A stretch of DNA of 64,000 nt, from the NCBI RefSeq assembly GCF_020595125.1, contig NZ_JACNMS010000002.1:806001-870000 (forward strand). Reading direction: 5' to 3'. A model generated the notes under the pieces. The model saw nothing but the letters and a program-made list of their open reading frames with translations, made no database searches and had not been told where the DNA came from. Positions within the stretch are counted from its first letter, which is position 1, and each line of letters begins with the position of its first letter. The translations under genes were made by a program, and so were the position numbers. Shown here one piece after another: positions 26,379 through 35,609 of this stretch. Origin of the DNA: Jeotgalibacillus aurantiacus. Its GTDB lineage: Bacteria; Bacillota; Bacilli; Bacillales; Jeotgalibacillaceae.

Positions 26379-29300
26379 TTATTCCTCCATTTTAATAACC
26401 ATTTCAGAATGGAAGAAATATAAATACGACTCATTAATGTTCCTGTTCAGGCTTTTTTCGAGAGCCTTTTTATATAAGTCAACCTGAACCCGGTATCGCG
26501 CTGCAAGTTTTTCCTCTTCTAAAGGATTGCTGCGGTCTGTAAAATCCGTTTTGTAATCCAGTAATACCAAGCCCTGTTCATCCTCAAACAGACAGTCGGC
26601 AATCCCTTGAATAATAATGTGGTCATTCACTTTACCTTTAAGCCCTGCTTCTTCAGGAGAGGCAGCGATCGTAAATGGAACCTCCCTGCTGACACTTTTA
26701 GCAGATAACAGCCGCTTGCCAAGAGGACTGTCAAAAAAGCCGAGCAGCTGGTTGATTCTGACTGACTTTGCCTGTTCCTCTGTCAAAATCTCTTTTAACA
26801 CGAGTTCGCTTAATAGTGTTTGCACAGACTCCCGATCAGGCTTTTGCGTTAAAGGTATTTGCTGCATAACTGCGTGCATGACCGTTCCTCTTTCTGCAGC
26901 AGTCATTTTTTCTTCCTGCATAAATGCCGGTCTGTCATACAGTTTTTTTCGATCTTTTTTCACGACCTGATCCACACTGTATTCGTCACGGACTTCATTT
27001 TGCCTTTTAATATCAGACACAGACTGTTTTGACCGGGTGACAGACGCATTCTCATACGCATAGTGCCAGGTCAGTCGGTTAAGTACCTCTTCTTTATAAG
27101 AGCTATCCACATGAAGCGGCTCATGTTTTTGCACATGCTCAAGGTCGGCAGAAGCCTGCTCATCTTTTTTCTCATTTTGCTGAAGTTCTTCCTTTAAGAT
27201 CCGGTTTACTTTCCATTTCGATGAATCCGGCAGAACGCGATCCGACTGGACTTCATGAAAATCCTGATGGCGGACGAGTGCAGCCCCGACCCAGTCAAGG
27301 TAAGAGCGCGCTCCTTTTCTCGTATAATCCGGCAGCAGCCAGTCCGCATGATTTCCTGAAGCGGACCACTTTTCAAATGCTTTTTCCGCATCGGCTACCG
27401 TACCGATCAGGATGAGCTCTTCTTTTGCCCGCGTCATCGCCACATATAGAATTCGCATTTCCTCTGCCAGGTTCTCCAGACGCTTCTTCTCCTTAAACGC
27501 CATTTGAGGAAGTGTATCATAGCTTAATCTGGCCGTTGTATTTACATAAGGCATGGCAAGTCCAAATTCCTTATCGAGGAAAAACCTGCCCCTAAGATCC
27601 ATTTCATTAAACTGCCTTGCCATTCCGGAAATAAAGACAACCGGAAACTCAAGCCCTTTGCTGGAATGAATGGTCATCAGTCTGACCACATCTTCCTGCT
27701 CGCTGATCGCACGTGCTGTTCCAAGGTCATTTCCCCGATCACGCATTCTTTCAATAAAGCGCAGAAAACGGAACAGCCCCCTGAAGGAAGTCGACTCATA
27801 TTGACGGGCACGGTCATAAAGCGCACGCAGATTCGCCTGGCGCTGCTTTCCACCAGGCAGACCTCCGACAAAATCGTAAAATTGTGTATCGCGGAACAAT
27901 TGCCAGACGAGCGCTGATACGGATCCCATCCGCGCTATTGACCGCCACTTTTTCAAATTCTCCAAAAATCTGCCCAGCTTATCGTGAAGCCCTTCATCCT
28001 TCGCTCTCCCACCCTGGTGATAAAACGCCTGCAGTGCATCCCAGAACGTTCCTGATGAGGCAAAGGTGCGTATCGTTGCAAGCTGCTCCTCTGTACATCG
28101 CATCACCGGTGACCGGAGAACGGACGCAAGGGGAATGTCCTGCATCGGGTTATCAATCACCTTCAGTAAAGACATCATAATCGCTACTTCTGTTGCGTCA
28201 AAATACCCCGTTGATAAATTGGCATACAAAGGGATACCGGCCTGTCTGAATTCATCCATAATGTCCGGTGTCCATGTCATCGATCTCGTCAAAATCACAA
28301 TATCCCTGTACGCAAGGGGACGGTACCTTTTTTGTTTTACATCATATACCTGTCTGTTTTCATCAATCATCTGACGGATTTCACGGATCATGTATCTCGC
28401 TTCAAGTACGGACCGCTCAAGCTCTCGCTCATCCATCACCTCTTCGGCCGTTTCCTCAGGCACATCCGGGTCTGCCTGATCAATCAGCGCAAGCTTTACC
28501 GGTGTCGTTTGTTCCTTCGGATAAGGAGCACCATTGACAAGCTCTGCATCCTGATCGTAATCGATTTCCCCGACCATTTCACCCATGATCTGACGGAAAA
28601 TAAAGTTGACCCCGTCAAGCACTTCAGGACGGCTTCTGAAGTTCATGGAAAGGTCAATTTTCAGTCCGCTGTCAGGCTGCTGAAAGCTTCTGTATTTCCC
28701 TAAAAACAAGTTCGGCTCTGCCAGGCGGAAACGGTAAATGGACTGCTTCACATCACCAACCATAAACAGATTCCCGTTCTTTTCAGTTCCTGTTTTGACA
28801 AGCTGGAGAATCGTTTCCTGCACCATATTTGTATCCTGATACTCATCCACCAGCACTTCTTTAAATTGATTGCGGTAATGGATCGCTGCCTGGGACGGAT
28901 CATTTGTTCCGGGCTCCCTTAAGATATCAAGACAAAAATGCTCCAGGTCATTAAAGTCCACAAGTCCACGCTCTTCTTTCGCTTCACGAAATCCGTGTTC
29001 AAATTCCTTCACGAGCTCAATCAGCGTTGAAAGCTGCCCGGTCATTTTATTCATGTCCTGCAGCAGCCGGTCTGGCGCTCTTGAAAAAAAGCTATCTTTG
29101 AGTGCATCGATCATTTTTTTCGCCTGATCGCGCCATTTTTTTGCCTGCTCCACAAGATCTTCGTTATAGTCGTCTCCTTTACACGGCTTCAGCCTTGTAA
29201 AAGAAATCGCTTGTAAAGCTGTTTCTGTTTCTGCCCATCCTGATGCGCTTTTCAGCATCATCAGCTGTCTGAGATCATCGTCATAGTTCACCGCTCTTGG

Positions 29301-30053
29301 TGCCGGTCCGCCAGGCTCACGGGAAGATTGCAATGCCATTTCAATCAGCTGAATCGCCCCTTCTATTTCAAGCTGGACATGAAACAAAATATACCCGGCA
29401 AGCGGATGATCATCGATGTCCATTCCGTCAGTCTGGTGTAGTTCAATAATCCGGTCCAGCCACTCATCCGGATTGGCGTGAGATCTCGAGAAGGTGTGGA
29501 GCCTTCTGATCAGCTGGTGAAGTGCATCGTCACTGCGATCATTTGTGACCGCTTCGACAAGTTCATAAAAAGAATCATTTTCAGGTATTCCGTACTCTCT
29601 TTCAAGAAGCTCTTCGATCACTTCATCTTTTAACAGCTCAGCTTCTGTATCATCCGCGATTCGAAATCCGGGATCGATATCAATCAGATAATAATATTTA
29701 CGGATCACATCAAGACAAAATGAGTGCAGCGTTGAGATGGAGGCTTTATTTAACAGACTCATCTGGCGTCTGAGACGTCGTGATTCAGGATTTTCAGCAA
29801 GCGCCTTTTCGAGCGCTTCCCCGACTCTATGCTTCATTTCAGCTGCTGAGGCATTGGTAAAGGTTACGACAAGCAGCTGATCAATATCTGCCGGGTCATC
29901 CGGGTTCAGCACTTTTTGAATGAGCCGCTCAACCAGGACAGCTGTTTTTCCTGATCCTGCTGCCGCTGCAACGAGAATATCCCGGTCTTTTTCCCATATT
30001 GCCTTCCACTGATCATCGGTCCACGTGGCTTCAGCGGGTTTCACTGGAATCAT
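26379..30053 (-). CDS. addA: ATP-dependent helicase/nuclease subunit AddA
   Basis: Helicase-nuclease subunit of the AddAB enzyme, which resects double-strand breaks to a Chi-like site for recombination. At 1224 aa it has the expected length. UvrD-type motifs appear in order: Walker A AAAAGSGKT, TFTNASAAEMK, DEYQDTN, GDVKQSIYRFR, IHSSKGLEFPVV and YVAMTRAKEEL. The C-terminal PD-(D/E)XK nuclease has VLLDYKTD. The ATG overlaps the addB end by 23 nt and has AAGGAGG upstream, so the subunits are coupled. Confidence 0.96.
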   Translation of the reverse strand: MIPVKPAEATWTDDQWKAIWEKDRDILVAAAAGSGKTAVLVERLIQKVLNPDDPADIDQLLVVTFTNASAAEMKHRVGEALEKALAENPESRRLRRQMSLLNKASISTLHSFCLDVIRKYYYLIDIDPGFRIADDTEAELLKDEVIEELLEREYGIPENDSFYELVEAVTNDRSDDALHQLIRRLHTFSRSHANPDEWLDRIIELHQTDGMDIDDHPLAGYILFHVQLEIEGAIQLIEMALQSSREPGGPAPRAVNYDDDLRQLMMLKSASGWAETETALQAISFTRLKPCKGDDYNEDLVEQAKKWRDQAKKMIDALKDSFFSRAPDRLLQDMNKMTGQLSTLIELVKEFEHGFREAKEERGLVDFNDLEHFCLDILREPGTNDPSQAAIHYRNQFKEVLVDEYQDTNMVQETILQLVKTGTEKNGNLFMVGDVKQSIYRFRLAEPNLFLGKYRSFQQPDSGLKIDLSMNFRSRPEVLDGVNFIFRQIMGEMVGEIDYDQDAELVNGAPYPKEQTTPVKLALIDQADPDVPEETAEEVMDERELERSVLEARYMIREIRQMIDENRQVYDVKQKRYRPLAYRDIVILTRSMTWTPDIMDEFRQAGIPLYANLSTGYFDATEVAIMMSLLKVIDNPMQDIPLASVLRSPVMRCTEEQLATIRTFASSGTFWDALQAFYHQGGRAKDEGLHDKLGRFLENLKKWRSIARMGSVSALVWQLFRDTQFYDFVGGLPGGKQRQANLRALYDRARQYESTSFRGLFRFLRFIERMRDRGNDLGTARAISEQEDVVRLMTIHSSKGLEFPVVFISGMARQFNEMDLRGRFFLDKEFGLAMPYVNTTARLSYDTLPQMAFKEKKRLENLAEEMRILYVAMTRAKEELILIGTVADAEKAFEKWSASGNHADWLLPDYTRKGARSYLDWVGAALVRHQDFHEVQSDRVLPDSSKWKVNRILKEELQQNEKKDEQASADLEHVQKHEPLHVDSSYKEEVLNRLTWHYAYENASVTRSKQSVSDIKRQNEVRDEYSVDQVVKKDRKKLYDRPAFMQEEKMTAAERGTVMHAVMQQIPLTQKPDRESVQTLLSELVLKEILTEEQAKSVRINQLLGFFDSPLGKRLLSAKSVSREVPFTIAASPEEAGLKGKVNDHIIIQGIADCLFEDEQGLVLLDYKTDFTDRSNPLEEEKLAARYRVQVDLYKKALEKSLNRNINESYLYFFHSEMVIKMEE

Positions 30054-33000
30054 GTGTATCCTCCTTCATGGCACTGAATAAATCTTCTGCTTTTTTCGGC
30101 TTAAGCGACCGGTACCGGTTTTCCTCAAGTCCAGTATCAAACTGGCATACAGAACGATAGGAACAAAACTGGCACGGCGTCCGCTTTTTATATTCATAAG
30201 GATCAATCGACACATCCCCGTTTACAATCCTGTTCCCGGAATGTTTGAACATGTTGCGAGTATGTTTTCTCATAAATTCAAACTGTGAGCGGCTTGCTGT
30301 TTTTGAATCTGAACGAAGCTTTCCGTCCTTTTTAAAGCCCGCAGAGATAATGGAAGAGTTCCCCTGTTCAAGTGTCAGGTCCATTAATTGAACGACTTCT
30401 TCATCACCGAGTATCAGGCCTTTCATTTTATATTTTTTCAACATCTCCTGTTGAAGTTCCTCATCGCTTAACGGCTTCTTCGTTTTAATCAGCGGATTAT
30501 GAAGATGGAAATATAAAACCCCGGCTGGCTCCGCCTTCTGCTTAACAAGCCGGTCGGCATTTTCAAGGGCGACATCGAGATACGTCATCATCTGAAGTGA
30601 CAAACCATAATAAATCTCAGTGAAATCAAGGTCCTTGACGCTTGATTTATAATCAATCACTCTCAGGTAAACGCGATCCCCTGCCCTTGCCTGATCGACG
30701 CGGTCAATCCGTCCCTGCAGCGCCATTTCACTGCCGCCATCCAGTTGAACGTGAAGTGGCGGAAGCTCCTGACGCGGACCAAATCCAAGCTCTACTCTCA
30801 ACGGTTCAAAATCGCCAGCCCGCGCATGCTCACTTAGAATATAAGATGCCTGACTGATCACTCCCTGAAGCTTTCTTGCAATATAACGATGCTTATTGGA
30901 GCTGTTTAAAATGTCATGCTGAAGCTGAGGGCCAATATGTGTGACTGCAGCCTGTGCAAGCTCTGCACATTCGTTACGGCTGAGTGATTTCCAGCTGACT
31001 CCTTTTTTCAAAAGCTCTTCAGAAATCCATTTTAATGCCGCGTGGAACAGCTCTCCGATATTAGGCGCTTCAAGCCTGTAGATACTCCGCTCCTGAAGCT
31101 TCAGACCGTGACTTGAAAAATGGGAAAAGGCACAGCTGTTGAGCCGCTCCATTCTCGACACACTTGCAAGAATCGATGATCCGTAAAGTTCCTTTGCCGC
31201 TTCCATTGACAGTGGATTCGCGCGATTTTCATAAAATAATCCTGACAAAATGGTTCTGCTTTTCTCTTTCCATCCGTGATCACGCACATAGAAATTGTAC
31301 GTTTCACGCCAGCTGTCGTGGATCGGATAATCCTTTCTCAGCTGCTGAAGCTGAGATGTCAAAAAGGAAGCGGTCGGAACAGGATGACAAATATAGTCAA
31401 TCTGCTCCGCTGTGGTGATTTCAACCGGATCATTAACGGCAAGCTTCTGTTTATGATCGGGCAGTATATCCGTTACTTTTTTGATATACGGCGATACAAT
31501 CAATGACTTTCCTTCCTCATCGGCAATCGGGTAGCTCATGATCAGCTTTTCAGATGGTGAAGTAAATGCTCTGTAGGCAAGAAAATCCTCACCGGAAAGA
31601 CGCTCTCTCACACCGGGAGCAAGCTTCATTCCTGCCCTTTCCAAAAATACACGATCGTCCTCAGCCAGGATTCCGTCATCCTGAATACGGGCAGGCAGTA
31701 CGCCATCATTAACACCCATCACAAATGACGCTTTGACTGCAGGCAGCCTCGAGAGTTCCATATCTGCCACAATTACCTGATCAATGGCTGGCGGCACGAG
31801 CGAAAACTCAAGCGCTTCAATTCCTGCATCAAGCACACTGCTGAACTCATTCACTGTCATCTTTTCGTCACCGGAGATTTCCACAAACTGATTCAACAGG
31901 TCCATGACAGCATCCCACGCCTGATCATGCTCTCTTGCAGATGCAACATCACCCTCGCCTTCTGCCTTGACTGACATGGCTTCGAGCTTCTCCGGCACCT
32001 GGAGATGTTCCAGGTATAAAAACAGCGATTCGCAAAAACCTCGAATGGTTTTTGCCTGAGACAGCTGACTGATCAGCTGTTTAAGCGGCTCAGTGACGAG
32101 CTCTCTCATGTCATTCAGCTCGTCCTGAATCATTCTCTCATCATCCGTCTGTGGCAGGTGCACAAAATCGAGTCCCTTAAACCGTTTATAATAAAATCCT
32201 TTTTCATTCAGCCAGCGGTCTCCCTGAATCCCCTGCGCAAGAACGAAATTCTCCAGGCGGTCCATTTTCCCGCGGAGTATTTCTGCATCCGCTTCAGGCG
32301 GGAAGAACATCTCCGTCTTGATTGCTCTGAAAACCGCTTCATATCGCCAATGTTTTGTGACGATTTCAAGCGTTGAGCGGATAAATTCAATCAGCGGATG
32401 ATTCAGCATCGTCCGTTTTTTATCTATGAAATACGGAATTTCATAATCATTAAATACAGGTTCGATGACCTCATGATAGGCTTCTCCATTACGAAGCAGA
32501 ACGGCTATATCCTTATAACGGTATTGTTCATCTCTTGCAAGTCTGCGGATCTCACGCGCAACCGCTTCAGCCTCTGCCCGGCGGTTGGCCGATTCAATTA
32601 CCAGCAGATCTGCCTGTTCTTCAAATGACTTCAGCGGCTGATCAAAAAACCGCTCCAGAAATTCAAGACCGCTGCCCCGATACTTTTCGTTTTCGGTAAA
32701 GCGCTCCATTTTAAATGAGGATCCCATTTCCTCTGCAATGTTTTTTAATGTATAAAACGTTTCTGTTGTTTGTCTGAACAGTGCAGGATCTTTAAAATCG
32801 GCATCGACAGTGAGTGCCGCTGTCACCTGTTCCGACTGTTTGATCAATTTTTCAATAACCAGATACTCCTGAGGTGTAAAGCTGTGAAATCCATCTATGT
32901 ATATCGTTGAACGTCTGATCAGATCCGACTGTTCTATTTTTTGAGCCAGAAGCTGTAAATAGTCCTCGGAATCTATATATTTATCTTTTAAGTGGCGATC

Positions 33001-33504
33001 GTAACCCTCGTAAATACGTTCAATATCCTTCAGCTTATCCACCAGTGATTTCGGGGCAGATTCAGCAGAAAGTTCAGCTGTTTTTTCAAGCAGTTCAGAA
33101 GGACGCACGCAATACCGTCTCAATTCCGTCAGCATTTTTTCAACATGCCCGGTAAATCCGTGTTTACGTGCGGCTTTATTAAACATCACGAGATGATCTT
33201 TTTCTTCTGAGATTAATTTTCTCACGAGCATATTCGTCCCGGTACGGTTAATATGCTGCCGCGCCGCTCCTCCCGTCTCCTGCAGCACCCGCCACGCCAG
33301 CCGGGTAAAGCTCATCACCTGAACCCTTACCATACCGCCCGTCTCGAGTGCAAGCCGGTATTCAGACTGAAACGTCATTTGCTCAGGTACAATCAGGAAA
33401 ATCGGTTGTCCGGACGGATCTGCTTTTACAGCAGATGTAATATCCCGAATAATCGAATCCGTTTTTCCCGTTCCCGAACGTCCCATTCTTATCTCCATTT
33501 CCAT
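30031..33504 (-). CDS. addB: ATP-dependent helicase/deoxyribonuclease subunit AddB
   Basis: Partner subunit of AddA, 1157 aa. It has a degenerate helicase half with Walker A GRSGTGKT, and a C-terminal nuclease with RVIDYKSS. The iron-sulfur cluster ligands are visible: one Cys in LNSCAFSHF and a C-x2-C-x5-C cluster in PCQFCSYRSVC near the end. The start at 33504 follows a GGGGGG-type site; the frame to 33645 runs into the GNAT gene and is not supported. Confidence 0.95.
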   Translation of the reverse strand: MEMEIRMGRSGTGKTDSIIRDITSAVKADPSGQPIFLIVPEQMTFQSEYRLALETGGMVRVQVMSFTRLAWRVLQETGGAARQHINRTGTNMLVRKLISEEKDHLVMFNKAARKHGFTGHVEKMLTELRRYCVRPSELLEKTAELSAESAPKSLVDKLKDIERIYEGYDRHLKDKYIDSEDYLQLLAQKIEQSDLIRRSTIYIDGFHSFTPQEYLVIEKLIKQSEQVTAALTVDADFKDPALFRQTTETFYTLKNIAEEMGSSFKMERFTENEKYRGSGLEFLERFFDQPLKSFEEQADLLVIESANRRAEAEAVAREIRRLARDEQYRYKDIAVLLRNGEAYHEVIEPVFNDYEIPYFIDKKRTMLNHPLIEFIRSTLEIVTKHWRYEAVFRAIKTEMFFPPEADAEILRGKMDRLENFVLAQGIQGDRWLNEKGFYYKRFKGLDFVHLPQTDDERMIQDELNDMRELVTEPLKQLISQLSQAKTIRGFCESLFLYLEHLQVPEKLEAMSVKAEGEGDVASAREHDQAWDAVMDLLNQFVEISGDEKMTVNEFSSVLDAGIEALEFSLVPPAIDQVIVADMELSRLPAVKASFVMGVNDGVLPARIQDDGILAEDDRVFLERAGMKLAPGVRERLSGEDFLAYRAFTSPSEKLIMSYPIADEEGKSLIVSPYIKKVTDILPDHKQKLAVNDPVEITTAEQIDYICHPVPTASFLTSQLQQLRKDYPIHDSWRETYNFYVRDHGWKEKSRTILSGLFYENRANPLSMEAAKELYGSSILASVSRMERLNSCAFSHFSSHGLKLQERSIYRLEAPNIGELFHAALKWISEELLKKGVSWKSLSRNECAELAQAAVTHIGPQLQHDILNSSNKHRYIARKLQGVISQASYILSEHARAGDFEPLRVELGFGPRQELPPLHVQLDGGSEMALQGRIDRVDQARAGDRVYLRVIDYKSSVKDLDFTEIYYGLSLQMMTYLDVALENADRLVKQKAEPAGVLYFHLHNPLIKTKKPLSDEELQQEMLKKYKMKGLILGDEEVVQLMDLTLEQGNSSIISAGFKKDGKLRSDSKTASRSQFEFMRKHTRNMFKHSGNRIVNGDVSIDPYEYKKRTPCQFCSYRSVCQFDTGLEENRYRSLKPKKAEDLFSAMKEDTHDSSETR

Positions 33505-33529
33505 GACAAAGCCCCCCTTTATTTTGTCA

Positions 33530-34069
33530 TTATGACATATGAATTGATCTCCACTCACGGCGCAACAAACCGTATAAATGCATATCGTAGTGTTTTCCAT
33601 CACGTTCAATAAATTCCCTGTATGATCCTTCCTTCGTGAAGCCAAGTGCAGCGTACAGGCGGATGGCGGGCTCGTTATAAGAGAATACCGTCAGCTGAAT
33701 ACGATGGAGATTCAATTCTTCGAATGCATAATGCAGACAACACTCCATCGCCTCTTTTCCATAGCCTTTTCCCCATTCTGACGATTCACCGATCGCAATG
33801 GAGATCCACCCGTTACGCTGATTCCATAAAATGCCGTCCAGCACAACGAATCCGATTAATTTGTGACTGTCCTTCATCCTGATACCAAACTTATAGGACG
33901 TATGTTTTTCACCCTGCCACCATTTTTTGATTTCATCTTCTGTTTCAAAATAATAAGGTCTTGCGTTTAATCTCCTGACAAGTGTTTCATGGCGATACCA
34001 GTCTGAAACCTCACTGAATTCATTTTCTTTAACAGGACCGAGATAAATATGATCATTTTCCAGCAGCAT
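33530..34069 (-). CDS. GNAT family N-acetyltransferase (RimJ/RimL type)
   Basis: Acetyltransferase of 179 aa of the Acetyltransf_3 group. The acetyl-CoA loop is GKGYGKEAME, and a downstream NEPAIRLYAALGFTKEG stretch is typical. The substrate is unknown; relatives modify protein N termini, antibiotics or small amines. AAAGGAGGGG lies before the ATG. The addB start is only 25 bp downstream, so it probably leads the addBA transcript. No promoter was firmly identified. Confidence 0.85.
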   Translation of the reverse strand: MLLENDHIYLGPVKENEFSEVSDWYRHETLVRRLNARPYYFETEDEIKKWWQGEKHTSYKFGIRMKDSHKLIGFVVLDGILWNQRNGWISIAIGESSEWGKGYGKEAMECCLHYAFEELNLHRIQLTVFSYNEPAIRLYAALGFTKEGSYREFIERDGKHYDMHLYGLLRREWRSIHMS

Positions 34070-34108
34070 ACCTTCCCCTCCTTTTACTCATTTCGCATTC
34101 TATTGTAA

Positions 34109-34140
34109 AAAAAGCTGTCCTGTGTTCAGGACAGCTTTCT
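34109..34140 (-). terminator. terminator of the signal peptidase operon
   Basis: AAAGCTGTCCTG / CAGGACAGCTTT stem with a T run on the minus strand. Confidence 0.85.
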
Positions 34141-34146
34141 TATTGA

Positions 34147-34704
34147 TCAGTCATAAAACCGGACATCAAGTTCATCTAAAGGCCAATAGCGAAGGTCCAC
34201 TTTTCCAACTACAGATTCCTGATCAACGAATCCGAAAATACGGCTGTCCAGGCTTTCCTGTCTGTTATCTCCAAGAACAAAAATCATTCCTTCAGGGACT
34301 GTTGTCTGACCCGTCAGCTCCTCAAGTGTAAAATCACCTGTCAGACGGCCATCCGCATTTTCTGCATGGAATTCATCCAGATACGGCTCTTCATAATACT
34401 CACCGTTTATATACAGTTTATCGTCTTCATAGGTCACCTCATCACCAGGCAGCCCAATCACACGCTTTACATAATCTTCTGACTCGTTGGCATGAAAGAC
34501 AATTACATCAAAACGGTCAAGTTCACCAATCTGATAACCAATTTTATTAATAACAAGCTTATTTCCATCCTGTAAAGTCGGCTGCATTGATACTCCTTCT
34601 ACTACATAATTCGAGAAAAGGAAAATGCGTACGATCAATACGATCACCACACCAACAGCTAGTGCTTTGAGCCATTCGAAGCCTTCTTTTTTCCACGATT
34701 CCAT
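34147..34704 (-). CDS. lepB: type I signal peptidase
   Basis: Membrane-bound protease of 185 aa that removes signal peptides on the outer face of the membrane. One N-terminal helix (residues 12-32) is followed by the catalytic Ser39 in GVSMQPTL and Lys80 in YVKRVIGLPGDE, and the box GDNRQESLDSR. It resembles SipS/SipT/SipV of Bacillus. Its start overlaps the end of the TVP38 gene by 46 nt, matching the yhjE-sipV arrangement that I recall from B. subtilis. Confidence 0.93.
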   Translation of the reverse strand: MESWKKEGFEWLKALAVGVVIVLIVRIFLFSNYVVEGVSMQPTLQDGNKLVINKIGYQIGELDRFDVIVFHANESEDYVKRVIGLPGDEVTYEDDKLYINGEYYEEPYLDEFHAENADGRLTGDFTLEELTGQTTVPEGMIFVLGDNRQESLDSRIFGFVDQESVVGKVDLRYWPLDELDVRFYD

Positions 34705-35366
34705 TCATTCTCCAACCTTTCATTTCCTGCGGAAGATCGCTTGCGATTCTGGGTGTCATGAATCATGATATCCCGTTCCATTTTTTTATTAATCCGTGCT
34801 TCCACTCGTTTTCCTACAATCCATAACACAACTATAACACCTAACACAATCGCCGTCTTGACTGGTTCCCTGATCAGGGATACAAGATCAGCTCCAATAA
34901 ATGAAATTGTCGAGATCATGACAAGTTTTCCTGTTATAACAGCAAGCATATACTGCATAATACTGATTCTCGATAAACCCGCCACCACATTCACAACAGC
35001 AGAAGGGGTAAATGGAAAACACAGAAGAAGGAATAATGGACCAAATCCGTGTCTCTCCACCCAGTTTGTCAATTTATTAATCTGTTTCTGATTACGGAGA
35101 AAGGCCAGAAATTTTCTGTCCCCATATTTACGAATCAGCAGAAACACAAGCAGAGCACCTGTTACAGCACCTGCCCATGACAGCAGAATACCAAATAAAA
35201 TTCCATATGCGTTTGCATTCGCCACTACAAATGCTACAAGCGGCAAAAATGGAAGAAACGCTTCTAAAATCGGGAGTATAAATCCAATGATTGGTCCGAA
35301 TGACCGGTATTCCTGAATAATCTCCCTCAAATTTTCTACCGTCAGCCAATCCAAAAGAGTTTCCAA
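34659..35366 (-). CDS. TVP38/TMEM64 (SNARE-associated, DedA-like) membrane protein
   Basis: Integral membrane protein of 235 aa with five or six hydrophobic segments and the family stretches FLPLVAFVVANA and CFPFTPSAVVNVVAGLS. Relatives may act in lipid movement across membranes; the role in bacteria is unsettled. The start is uncertain: the TTG at 35366 is the first possible codon after a stop and lacks a strong ribosome binding site. The C-terminal tail is highly charged, and its codons overlap the signal peptidase gene. Confidence 0.8.
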   Translation of the reverse strand: METLLDWLTVENLREIIQEYRSFGPIIGFILPILEAFLPFLPLVAFVVANANAYGILFGILLSWAGAVTGALLVFLLIRKYGDRKFLAFLRNQKQINKLTNWVERHGFGPLFLLLCFPFTPSAVVNVVAGLSRISIMQYMLAVITGKLVMISTISFIGADLVSLIREPVKTAIVLGVIVVLWIVGKRVEARINKKMERDIMIHDTQNRKRSSAGNERLENEWNRGKKKASNGSKH

Positions 35367-35399
35367 CGTTATTCCAACGCCTCTCTGTTCATGATCACC

Positions 35400-35449
35400 A
35401 ATGTGCGGTTACTGTATCAGTATAGCATATCCTGACAATTCCGCACATT
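35400..35449. promoter_or_regulatory. extended -10 promoter framed by an inverted repeat
   Basis: On the minus strand TGCTATACT forms an extended -10 for the TVP38-signal peptidase operon. It is flanked by a perfect 9-bp inverted repeat AATGTGCGG / CCGCACATT with 32 bp between the arms. Confidence 0.4.
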
Positions 35450-35546
35450 TAGCGTGCCTATATTTTTCCCTTTTTGACGTTTGATTAAACGATGGATTTT
35501 TCCCGTACCCATTCATCAGGTATTCACAAACCGCGTCCATAAATAC

Positions 35547-35586
35547 AAAATCCCCGTAAAATCAGTTTTGATTTTACGGGGATTTT
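35547..35586 (-). terminator. terminator of the S9 peptidase gene
   Basis: AAAATCCCCGTAAAATCA pairs with its perfect complement across a 4-nt loop; T-rich on both ends. Confidence 0.85.
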
Positions 35587-35609
35587 CCTGTCATTCAAAT
35601 CATAGTTGA

